Source of the DNA: Debaryomyces hansenii CBS767
Lineage: Eukaryota > Ascomycota > Pichiomycetes > Serinales > Debaryomycetaceae
DNA length: 64,000 nt
Reading direction: 5' to 3'
NCBI RefSeq assembly: GCF_000006445.2
Contig: NC_006045.2
Coordinates: 868,001 to 932,000 of the forward strand
The stretch's first letter is position 1. Each line of letters opens with the position of its first letter. A program made the translations under genes and the position numbers. Of the stretch, positions 55,956 through 64,000 are shown one piece after another. The notes under the pieces are model-generated. The model made no database searches. It saw nothing but the letters and a program-made list of their open reading frames with translations, and was not told the origin of the DNA.

Positions 55956-57710
55956 CTAGGCAACACCTGCATCTTTAAGTTTTTTGTGACGTTCTTTTTC
56001 CATCTTTATTTTTTGGAGATCCTCTTCGGTTACTAAATGATGCGTATGATTGTCAGGACTGTGGAATGATCTCGTAGGACCTTCACCTTCGATTGTATGA
56101 CAATGATCAATGGACAAATAAAACTCATCATTCACAACATCTTTCATAGTGTATCTTTGAAGTGGATCTACAATCAACATCTTTTGAATCAAATAACGAG
56201 CCTGCGTTGGTAAAAGACGAAGTAACCTGTCAGGACCCGTTGAATGCCTTCTATTGGCATCTGCGGAGGAAGAGACAGTTAAGGTATTATTCATATCATT
56301 TGCAAGCTCTTCTGTATCTGTGTCATTAGGATCAGTTATAAATGATTTGTATGACGGATCACTTACCTTAGGGATTTTCCAAGGAAATCTCTTCAAAATC
56401 ATACAACAATACATAATTGCAATAGACCATACATCCACACCTCTCGCGTCGTAACCAAAATTACTTGGTTCTAAAACTTCCGGGGCCAAATATGGATCTG
56501 AGCCAACTACGCCTCTGGATCTTACTAACCTATGATTTTCGTCTAGGTCATCTTCAGAGGGGGTGTTATTAACTTTTTCCTTTCTAAATTGCACGGCCGA
56601 GCCAAAATCAATCAATTTTAGTATACCATCGTCAGTGACCACACAATTATCCAATTTCAAATCTCTATGAGCCAAACCATTCTCTTGGAAGTAAGCAACA
56701 CCGTTAATAATTTGTTTAAAATAACATGAACATTCCTCACGAGTCATAAGTCCAGACATCACCAAATTGAAGAAATCATATGGACAATATTCCATGACAA
56801 TGTAATATTCAACTGACGTCATCTCAGTTTCTTTAATCAACTCGATTGTATGGATCAAGTTTTCATGTTTCAAATGCTGTCCTATTTTAAATTCATTTTT
56901 GACTTTTACTTTGTAGTCATGTTCATTTTCATTCGGCAATTTAGATCTGAACTTCTTAACTGCAAATATTTCATTAGGGTCGGTCTTCGAAGTAACCAAC
57001 TTAACTGATCCGCTTGCTCCCGTCCCCAATAGCTTTCCAACGTTCCCGTACTTCTTATACAAATCTGCCGAATGATGGGGCAAAATATTAGCATGTTTAG
57101 TTTTATGCTTACTATCTCCTGTGTCTGTGTTTTTGAGCTTTTTAAGGAATCTTTTCAATGATAAATGACTCAGATGACGACTATGACTCTTCGTCTTTTT
57201 GGGTATTTCCTTTTTTGCTTCGGGCAGTTGTTCAACCTTGCGACGCTGCATATGTGGTGGTATTCTTTCATCAGTCTTTGGCAGGCTACTATCATTGTTA
57301 TTGAACGAGCCATTTGACGTATTAACGGTATTATCCCTTGATTGACTTCTCGAGCTCGCGGAATTCTCATACTCAGTTCCCTCATTGGAAAGGTCTCCCG
57401 CTTCACTTTGATAACTGTGTTCTGGTTTTTTATAGATTTGCTCCTGACTACCATTGTTAGGCATGCCACTGGGATTATACATATTGTTTTTTGTGACTGA
57501 ATTGAGAGAGCTTGTAGAACTATTTTGCGATGATTGAAAAATGCCCCTAGAGCTCCTCCTTTTCAACAAAAATCTATGTGACAGTGGTGACGATGTCCTA
57601 CTCTCATTACCTGCCCTACGATTTTCCTTATTCAATGAAGTTGAAGATGAAAACAATCCTCTTAATCCACTACGGTTCTTCTTAGAATCCACAGGATCCG
57701 AATCAAGCAT
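55956..57710 (-). CDS. SAT4: Ser/Thr protein kinase of the Hal4/Sat4 group
   Basis: 584 codons. A Ser/Asn-rich N-terminal half (1-215) is followed by a kinase domain with GTGASGSVKLV, Lys in FAVKKF, HRDLKLDN and DFGSAVQF. The insert LKRFPWKIPK and the end SIDHCHTIEGEGPTRSFHS...HHL match Sat4/Hal4, a fungal kinase that stabilises Trk potassium transporters and nutrient permeases at the plasma membrane. It could be confused with Hal5, but the VMEYCPYDFFNLVMS segment favours Sat4. Confidence 0.85.
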   Translation of the reverse strand: MLDSDPVDSKKNRSGLRGLFSSSTSLNKENRRAGNESRTSSPLSHRFLLKRRSSRGIFQSSQNSSTSSLNSVTKNNMYNPSGMPNNGSQEQIYKKPEHSYQSEAGDLSNEGTEYENSASSRSQSRDNTVNTSNGSFNNNDSSLPKTDERIPPHMQRRKVEQLPEAKKEIPKKTKSHSRHLSHLSLKRFLKKLKNTDTGDSKHKTKHANILPHHSADLYKKYGNVGKLLGTGASGSVKLVTSKTDPNEIFAVKKFRSKLPNENEHDYKVKVKNEFKIGQHLKHENLIHTIELIKETEMTSVEYYIVMEYCPYDFFNLVMSGLMTREECSCYFKQIINGVAYFQENGLAHRDLKLDNCVVTDDGILKLIDFGSAVQFRKEKVNNTPSEDDLDENHRLVRSRGVVGSDPYLAPEVLEPSNFGYDARGVDVWSIAIMYCCMILKRFPWKIPKVSDPSYKSFITDPNDTDTEELANDMNNTLTVSSSADANRRHSTGPDRLLRLLPTQARYLIQKMLIVDPLQRYTMKDVVNDEFYLSIDHCHTIEGEGPTRSFHSPDNHTHHLVTEEDLQKIKMEKERHKKLKDAGVA

Positions 57711-58053
57711 ATTCTATCGGAAATGAAAATTGTTCGAATAGGACGTAATTACTTAAATTCCTTCCAAATTATCCAGTTGTACCTACTTATCGGTCAATTC
57801 CGGTTATTAGAGAAGTCAACTTGAAATGTAGTCAAGATATACAACGGTTTACTCCTTTGTATACCTATGAGTAACATAAGGAAGACGGATTTTTGCTTGA
57901 TCATTACTCACGTGATAATTTCAAGAAAGCCGTTCAAGATCCTCTACGGAACAGTGTACCCTTATGATAATAGGTAGGCATCTGTAGACAGAATAAGAAC
58001 TATTACATATGAAGGCTATATCCTCGTTATAGATTTATATTATATAAAGTAAA
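57711..58053. promoter_or_regulatory. SAT4 promoter region with TCACGTGA
   Basis: 343 bases between the SAT4 start and the MAM3 stop, both minus strand. A TCACGTGA palindrome lies at about 57908-57915. Nothing else stands out. Confidence 0.4.
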
Positions 58054-60255
58054 TTAAGAATTTGAATTTGAATTTGAATTATTCATGAATTTATCCCATA
58101 CGCTGGATTTCCGCTTCTTGCTATCATCGGAATTACTGCTATTACCAGACAAAACGCTCGAACCAATAGCCTTCTTCTTTAATCCAGCAAGCAAGCCTTC
58201 AGCTTCTTCATTATCGTCTCGGTTATCAGCCAAGCCCGAAACTTGAGAGTTCTCTAAACTGTCCCCGAAACTATTCCTAAGATGTGAGTAATCGTTCTCT
58301 TCATCTACGTTTTCTATGATTGTCTTATGTACACCCTGTACATTAACCACCGATTCAATAATACCACCAGTCCTGTAAGACCTCGCTTCTTGGTACTCGG
58401 GTACTATGTTGTGAGAGTGCGACGAAGAGTAATCGTTGTGATAATGAACGTCGTAGCCCTCGCCATTATGCGAACCATGATGATGTTGGAAGTCATCAGG
58501 GTTTTGATCATGGCCATTCTGGTTCTTCTTACGGCCCATGATTTCCGACAAATCCGTCTCTTTCTCTTCTGGTAATAAGAACCTTTGGGCGCGATCATGA
58601 TTGCCGATTTCATTCTGCGATTCGGCGCTGAGATTCTTCGCACTATTTAATGCACCCTCTTCTGTTGCATGGATTGCCCCATAGGACGTAGTGTTCTTTG
58701 GCGGTAATCTCTTTGGTGGTGGCATAACGGAGTTTTTAACCGACTCCATATCTGGTCTCTTAATTTTAACGAATGACTTATTGAGTTCTAGTGGATTTGA
58801 AGCAGGGTTCAAAGGTTTCCAGCCTTTGGTAGCATCAACCGGACCTATCTTTGGAGAATTTCCAGCACTGCCACTACCGTGGAACAATTTCTGTCTTGAC
58901 GGAGAGGATGATACTTCTGCAAAAGAATCCTTCAAAGGAGTCAAGGCACTATCATCGAGGGAGTTTCTCTTAGATGCTGATGCTGATTTATGATACATAT
59001 TGTTTAAGTAAGTGGTTAAGTTTCTCTTGGATAATGGGCCAGGTTGCGTCCTCTTGATATTCTTATTGATATCAATGTAGACATCAGATTCGTCGACAAT
59101 TTCTTCACCGATCAATTCTTCAATGACATCTTCTAAAGTCAAGACACCAAGAGATCCAGTTGGCTCACCAGGGTTTTCACTAACCACGATCATATGCGAT
59201 TTACCTTCTTGGAAGTAATTTAAAATGTTCAAACACGAAGTATCCCTTCCTGTTTCTGGTAGGGTAGCCAATGGAAATGAAGCCACTGGTAATGCGTCTT
59301 CGGGATCGTAACTAATTAACACTCTAACTAATAACATCCCAATAAAGTTCATAGGTTCATTTGGAAGATGAATTGGAATTCGAGAAAATCCAGCATTAAA
59401 GATTTCTTCAACAGTTTTCTCATCCAATATTGCGTCTGCACTCATAGTATAGACTCTATCCATAGGCGTCATAATATGTGCCACCGGCTTCTCTTTCAAG
59501 TCTAATACAGCACTAATAATTGTCACCTCATCTTGATTTAACCTTTCAACACCCATTGTTTTATGCAAAGTAACTAATGTTTTCAAACCAGACTTTTTGT
59601 ATACGGTACCATGATCTTCACCTAAAATATGGTCCAAAAGTAACGCACAAGGATATGCAACTGGGTACATAACGTACATCAACATCAACACAAATGGTGA
59701 AAACATGGCCCCCACCTGTAATCCATATCTTACACATATGGATTGTGGAATAATTTCACCAAAAATAACAATAGATACAGTAGAGGTGATGACTGCAGGC
59801 CATCCACCTCCTAAACATCTGTCCAACACAATCGGTAACGTTTCGTTGGTAATGACGTTCGACAATAACAAAGTAACTAGCACCCAGTGCTTACCACGGC
59901 CAATCAACTTCAACACTTTACGTGCGTGGCTACGTTCCTGTGGCTCGCCACTTGTTGCAATAACCTTCAAGTAGACCTCATCTTGGCCCATCAAGCCCAA
60001 CGTCAACCCTGCAAATACACCCCCTGCCAAAACAAGGAAAACAGAAGTGAATAGGTTCGTATAGAACAGCTCTGGTGTCATGATCATCGCTTCAGCAATA
60101 TCATTATGCTCGATATCAACGTTTCTTGAAAAAATTGGCAAAGCCTTGACTAAATTTGGAAGTTGTGCAAATATAAATACTAATCTTGAGATGGCACTAC
60201 CACCTGTTAATGAATTCGCATGATTACTTCGCGAAGGTAGCTTATTTTTCGACAT
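58054..60255 (-). CDS. MAM3: CNNM/DUF21 membrane protein with CBS domains, Mam3
   Basis: 733 codons. After an N-terminal hydrophobic segment comes the DUF21 transmembrane domain (about 65-255, [23 protein letters not shown]...[25 protein letters not shown]). A CBS pair follows (about 265-415, [31 protein letters not shown]). The tail is long and disordered, ending in Asn-Ser repeats. This is the Mam3/CNNM (ACDP) family, linked in yeast to vacuolar metal (Mn/Mg) handling. MAM3 is next to PRS5 in S. cerevisiae but 35 kb away here. Confidence 0.92.
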   Translation of the reverse strand: MSKNKLPSRSNHANSLTGGSAISRLVFIFAQLPNLVKALPIFSRNVDIEHNDIAEAMIMTPELFYTNLFTSVFLVLAGGVFAGLTLGLMGQDEVYLKVIATSGEPQERSHARKVLKLIGRGKHWVLVTLLLSNVITNETLPIVLDRCLGGGWPAVITSTVSIVIFGEIIPQSICVRYGLQVGAMFSPFVLMLMYVMYPVAYPCALLLDHILGEDHGTVYKKSGLKTLVTLHKTMGVERLNQDEVTIISAVLDLKEKPVAHIMTPMDRVYTMSADAILDEKTVEEIFNAGFSRIPIHLPNEPMNFIGMLLVRVLISYDPEDALPVASFPLATLPETGRDTSCLNILNYFQEGKSHMIVVSENPGEPTGSLGVLTLEDVIEELIGEEIVDESDVYIDINKNIKRTQPGPLSKRNLTTYLNNMYHKSASASKRNSLDDSALTPLKDSFAEVSSSPSRQKLFHGSGSAGNSPKIGPVDATKGWKPLNPASNPLELNKSFVKIKRPDMESVKNSVMPPPKRLPPKNTTSYGAIHATEEGALNSAKNLSAESQNEIGNHDRAQRFLLPEEKETDLSEIMGRKKNQNGHDQNPDDFQHHHGSHNGEGYDVHYHNDYSSSHSHNIVPEYQEARSYRTGGIIESVVNVQGVHKTIIENVDEENDYSHLRNSFGDSLENSQVSGLADNRDDNEEAEGLLAGLKKKAIGSSVLSGNSSNSDDSKKRKSSVWDKFMNNSNSNSNS

Positions 60256-61296
60256 ATAGGCTTAATAATGTTGTTAATATCTATCTTTAATGTATTTCAC
60301 TGACCGCAACCTTCTTTCTTGCGTCCTTATCGAATGATAAAGTACTTACGTTCAGAAAACTTCAGATTCTAAAACTATCGGGGTATTGTATCTTTAACTA
60401 AGATATATCAAATGTTCAGACAAAGTATAGTTTATATAAACTATTTGTTAACTTAGGAACAGGCGATATAGTAGCTGTTTCTCTTGAACAAATAAATAAA
60501 TCCAGTATCTAATGTCGTGTGTAAACCGAAATTCAGGTTCTTCGGATGTATTTGGTCTTCCTTCTACAAGATTCTCTACATACTGCATTCTTATACCTCC
60601 GGTGGAACGTTTCTTGTGGGCCTTCAGCACTGCAGGTTACAGTGGAACGTGCAGCCAAGACCCACGAACGCCCGGCTTCTAATAAGCGATCACTCCAGGA
60701 CCTAGTACGCCATATGTTGCTGCATGCCCACCCTACGGTATCAGGCAGCTTTTGAATATACCGGGATGCGAGTTAGTAACTAGAAATTAGATATGAGGAG
60801 GCGGCGAAAGAATACTTGGAACGAGCATGATATGTGGTTATTAGGACAGCTGCGCGAATGATTCCTTCTACAATAGAAAATAACTTTATACCCTACCAGC
60901 ATGTATGATCATAACAATTTGCAATTTCATAGAAGATCGTAGTTATTGTGCTATATGGATACTAGTCGTAATCTACTAGAGTCTGTAGTATCAATTTCAG
61001 TATATATCCCAAGAGGTCGTGAATTTACAAACGACATATAAACATCAAGGCCAAACAATTATGCAAATAGTCATCAAGATGTCTCTCATTCGTATAAGCG
61101 TGACATGAATTTCAGCGTCCCATATAGTATCGGCACTAGGTGAAGGTTGGATGAAGTGATGATGAGTTGTAGTAGGAGAATAATTTATAAATGCTTACGT
61201 AATTAGTACCCGTTATTTTTCGCCAATTAAACAGACGATATTATACTGAAAAATCGATTCAGTACTTCATCTACAAACTAATAGTACATATACATA
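60256..61296. other. Intergenic region MAM3 to complex I subunit gene
   Basis: 1.04 kb holding two divergent promoters. A GC-richer patch (60590-60780) has a possible hairpin: TGTGGG near 60616 with CCCACGA near 60661, enclosing CTGCA/TGCAG, plus a repeated GTGGAACGT at 60602 and 60642. ORFs at 60448-60755 overlap on both strands and look like chance. Confidence 0.4.
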
Positions 61297-61470
61297 ATGA
61301 GCAATCCATGGGCTAAAAGAGATGCTTGGAGGTACCAAGGGCAATTCAGCCGTTTTAACAGATTCAAGAATGCATTTCCAGGGTTCGGTATTGCATTAGG
61401 AGCTTTCACCCTCTACGTTGCTTACGAACAAATGTTTTTGAAAGATAAGCATCATGAAGAACACCACTAG
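61297..61470 (+). CDS. NADH:ubiquinone oxidoreductase B12 subunit (NDUFB3 type)
   Basis: 57 codons. MSNPWAKRDAWRYQGQFSRF is the family hallmark, followed by NRFKNAFPGFGIALGAFTLY, a single transmembrane segment, and a His-rich tail (KHHEEHH). This is the small accessory B12/NDUFB3 subunit of the complex I membrane arm. Its presence implies a rotenone-type complex I, which CUG-clade yeasts have and Saccharomyces lacks. Confidence 0.88.
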   Translation: MSNPWAKRDAWRYQGQFSRFNRFKNAFPGFGIALGAFTLYVAYEQMFLKDKHHEEHH

Positions 61471-61754
61471 GTATATTGATTCTGCTATGGGGTCGTTCAG
61501 TTGAAGAATCGGCGTTTCATGAATTCCTTTTGTGTATACTTATATTTTGATGGGTCAGGCCCGTTTTATGAATGCGTTCAATACGTCCAAATACATATTA
61601 TTTTGCATAGGTTCAAAAGGAAATACTGTAGAACTTCTTAGTGTTGACGATAATTTATATTATGAAGTATCTTTCTGAGATTAATTTATGTTAACGAAAA
61701 CTATGGAGTAGTAACTATATACAATTGTAGGGAAATGGTGACAGTTTAGGCCAT

Positions 61755-62612
61755 TTAAGCATTGTCTTTGGTTTGAGCATTCGAATTCTCTTCGAGTGAA
61801 GCTTCAGAAACGTCAGAAGCATCGAAAACTGTCTCCCATATAGATTGTTTGCTTTCAACCACATCATCTGCACCCATTGAACCGTTAGCAGTTCTTCCGT
61901 CCTTGTTGGCATCTCTAACTTTAGTCTTTTCACCTGCAACCTTGGTCCATGCATCAATGTACTCTTGTTCTTTCTTAATACCCCAGTCTAAGTTGGTGGA
62001 TGGGTAAATTGCACCGTACATACTGGATTCTTCTTTTGAAACGGTACTGCTCATTTCTTCTTCCATTCTTAATCTGTAGAATTCGAATCTTGCCTGGTCG
62101 TATGCCTCAAATAATGACATGGTCTTACCGGTTTTCTTCGAATCTTGCAATAACCACAAAGTTCTTTGGACAACGGATTCACCATCTAAGGGTTTGTATA
62201 ATTGTAACATATGCGACCAATCACATTGGCTGGACTCATTACCTTCATTTTCAATCAATGTCTTTGGTCTGGAAAATTCCCAAGGATGTTGGTGGTAGAA
62301 TACGTCTCTTAATTGATCTTCTAAAAATTCCAATTTGGGGACTCTGGAAATGCTATTATGCCTTTGTTGTCTATCGTATATATTGGAACGGGTCTTAAAT
62401 AAGTCTCCACCCTTCTTCTTTTGAAACAATGACCTGCTAGGATCATTTTCTTGTGCTTGTGTGTCAAATTTTTTTGGTTTCTTCGTTAAGTCCATCATTG
62501 GTGGATGTGATCCAACAACATTGAACCATGCTGGTTTTTCCCTCAAAATTCCTGCTTTCAAGTAATGAGATGTTCGTTCTAAAACACCTGTCGCCTTTGT
62601 TTGAATCTTCAT
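61755..62612 (-). CDS. RSM25: Mitochondrial small ribosomal subunit protein Rsm25 (mS23)
   Basis: 285 codons. The start [21 protein letters not shown] and segments [45 protein letters not shown] and [17 protein letters not shown] follow yeast Rsm25 closely. It is a mitoribosome-specific small-subunit protein. The last 60 residues are acidic and not conserved. It is divergent from the next gene, also probably mitochondrial, over 177 bases. Confidence 0.93.
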   Translation of the reverse strand: MKIQTKATGVLERTSHYLKAGILREKPAWFNVVGSHPPMMDLTKKPKKFDTQAQENDPSRSLFQKKKGGDLFKTRSNIYDRQQRHNSISRVPKLEFLEDQLRDVFYHQHPWEFSRPKTLIENEGNESSQCDWSHMLQLYKPLDGESVVQRTLWLLQDSKKTGKTMSLFEAYDQARFEFYRLRMEEEMSSTVSKEESSMYGAIYPSTNLDWGIKKEQEYIDAWTKVAGEKTKVRDANKDGRTANGSMGADDVVESKQSIWETVFDASDVSEASLEENSNAQTKDNA

Positions 62613-62789
62613 ATTACTTGAACCTAATTACTATGCTATGTTTATGACTTCCATTCTTCATATTAAAGGTAGAAATTCGTCTCACTTTCTTGAAAAATTT
62701 TTGCTTATGTAATCTCTTTATATATCAAGTTTTATCAACTCTTACAATATACTGTTATCAAAGTAATAATTTACTGATGATTGCTAACA

Positions 62790-64000
62790 ATGAAACGATG
62801 GTATGCTACGTCCAATGTATCTGTTAGTCGTGGTATTCTACATTCTGCGGTAGATAATTTGTGTAAACGGGCCTTAAAGTCTCAGACAAATGATTCGAGC
62901 TATCTACATGAGACGGTGAAATCTTTAATAAATAAATATCATGTTCCATTGGCAGAATATTTTGGCATAAACCTGGAACAATATAACAATATAAACGCCA
63001 AAGAAGAAATATGGCATAAATTAATGTCTATCGATAAAATATCTGCAGAGATACGGTCAAAGAGGCATGATCTACTTACTTTAAAAAATCATCAATACCG
63101 AGCTCCCCAGGTTCCATATAATAATTTCCTCAAAGCATTATACCCACATAGAAATAGAGGTTCTTTAAGTCTTATTTCTCCTGAGGAGGACACTTCTAAC
63201 TTTGGCAGTAATGCGATTAAATACGAGCTGGTTAACCATAATTTGGTCTATAGGTATTACTGCGAATTGCCTCATCCTGCCCCATCATATATGAAACCAA
63301 ACCATTTAGACGATTTCCTTAGTCGCTTTTTCTATAGGAGAGATTTTATTAAGCCCAACTCATTTTCCTCGTCATATGCAAGGTCTGCAAGTCTGATGTA
63401 TAGTACATATAATGAAATGTTGGAACAAAGAGCAGAGCATGTTGCAATGTGTACAAAAATTCTCAATGACATGAAGGAATCTGAACTACCATTATCTATA
63501 CAAGAACAAAACCATTTTCTCTTCATGAGCTTTTTCAAGGATCGAGCAGATATTATCGAGAAAGTTGAAAATTCCGTCAAACAGTTAGCGGAAACTGATG
63601 GTCAAGATTCATACCCATTACCTGATAACAACAAGTTTGATTGGAATATATATCAACTGATAAAACACCAGTTCAAGGATGAAACCTCAAAATTAAATAT
63701 TGGTACCTATAATACTCTATTGTTTATTGCCATGAGACACAATAGACATGATGTGGTGACTGATATTCTTCAAGACTTGGGCTTGAAAGATATACTTAAT
63801 CATGAGAAGCATATTATGAATGAAATGAATACCACACCAAATCGTGAAACACTTGAACTCTTACTTGATTATTTTTCGTCTCAAGCATATAAAGAAATGT
63901 CGGAGAATCAAAACTCAATACTAGCATTTTCAAAGATTGTAAACTATTTGGCAGATTCAACTCATATCACATTAGATGTCAGAACCATAAATAAAGTTAT
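62790..64000 (+). CDS. Probable mitochondrial helical-repeat protein (5' part)
   Basis: Open frame from ATG 62790 to the window end (403 full codons), so the 3' end is missing. An earlier ATG at 62777 is in another frame and stops after 16 codons. The N-terminus MKRWYATSNVSVSRGILHSA is a typical mitochondrial presequence. The rest is helical, with no catalytic motif, and resembles mitochondrial RNA-binding or translational activator proteins such as Atp22 in general character. I do not recognise the family with certainty. Confidence 0.75.
   Translation, partial: MKRWYATSNVSVSRGILHSAVDNLCKRALKSQTNDSSYLHETVKSLINKYHVPLAEYFGINLEQYNNINAKEEIWHKLMSIDKISAEIRSKRHDLLTLKNHQYRAPQVPYNNFLKALYPHRNRGSLSLISPEEDTSNFGSNAIKYELVNHNLVYRYYCELPHPAPSYMKPNHLDDFLSRFFYRRDFIKPNSFSSSYARSASLMYSTYNEMLEQRAEHVAMCTKILNDMKESELPLSIQEQNHFLFMSFFKDRADIIEKVENSVKQLAETDGQDSYPLPDNNKFDWNIYQLIKHQFKDETSKLNIGTYNTLLFIAMRHNRHDVVTDILQDLGLKDILNHEKHIMNEMNTTPNRETLELLLDYFSSQAYKEMSENQNSILAFSKIVNYLADSTHITLDVRTINKV

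Noticed and set aside
61157..61250. TGATGATGA followed by CTGA before the complex I gene
   Set aside because: No terminal stem, and it lies in the immediate promoter of the gene.
1..64000. CRISPR arrays, insertion sequences, LTR retrotransposons, integrated virus
   Set aside because: None seen: no regular repeat-spacer arrays, no transposase or reverse-transcriptase frames, and no paired LTR ends near the tRNA genes. A solo degraded LTR could escape reading by eye.

Overview
This window is yeast nuclear DNA. Genes are compact, mostly without introns, on both strands, in AT-rich sequence. Two CTG codons in SEH1 (32890-32892 and 32911-32913) fall where, from recalled sequences, both S. cerevisiae and human Seh1 have serine. 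That points to the CUG-Ser clade, so CTG should be read as Ser in every protein here. A gene for a small respiratory complex I subunit (61297-61470) excludes Saccharomyces-type yeasts that have lost complex I. The overall picture fits Debaryomyces hansenii or a close relative, but the species is inferred.

Layout. 1-13.4 kb: 3' end of RPT6, then JEM1, APE3, a GOR1-like dehydrogenase, an MRS3/4-type iron carrier, a small mitochondrial-looking ORF, a hairpin-rich intergenic island, a steryl-ester lipase, URH1, and the divergent pair SHB17/CBP6. 13.4-31 kb: UIP5, a PHO86-like gene with a Pho4-type site, initiator tRNA-Met, CUE3, APM4, PRS5, GDH2 behind a long GC-rich promoter, an unannotated 58-codon gene, DPH7 and VRP1. 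31-38 kb: ALG7, SEH1, NSA1, then a plus-strand RNA cluster (tRNA-Ile, tRNA-Ala, snR190, U14), then ZWF1. 38.7-52.6 kb: KEX2, a cluster of three paralogous nuclease-like/kinase genes, YTP1 and NAR1. 52.7-64 kb: AIM23, an HFL1/TMEM184 homologue, SAT4/HAL4, MAM3, a complex I B12 subunit, RSM25, and the start of a mitochondrial protein gene that runs off the window.

Most genes are housekeeping and keep old linkages known from S. cerevisiae (SHB17-UIP5, APM4-PRS5, and the ZWF1/NAR1/KEX2/YTP1 group). The exception is 42.1-48.8 kb. One minus-strand and two plus-strand paralogues there encode an N-terminal helical region, a PD-(D/E)XK-like nuclease core and a short C-terminal kinase. The plus-strand copies are a tandem duplication with near-identical coding sequence. 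The minus-strand copy has lost all three predicted nuclease residues but keeps its kinase residues. The cluster lies between KEX2 and YTP1, which are neighbours in S. cerevisiae. It is the best candidate for an undescribed system.

The second notable result is the dicistronic snR190-U14 snoRNA unit, recognised from boxes, terminal stems and rRNA guide sequences. Several plausible starts are upstream non-ATG codons, so I give the first ATG for JEM1, APE3, SHB17, APM4, DPH7, NSA1, YTP1 and the minus-strand kinase.
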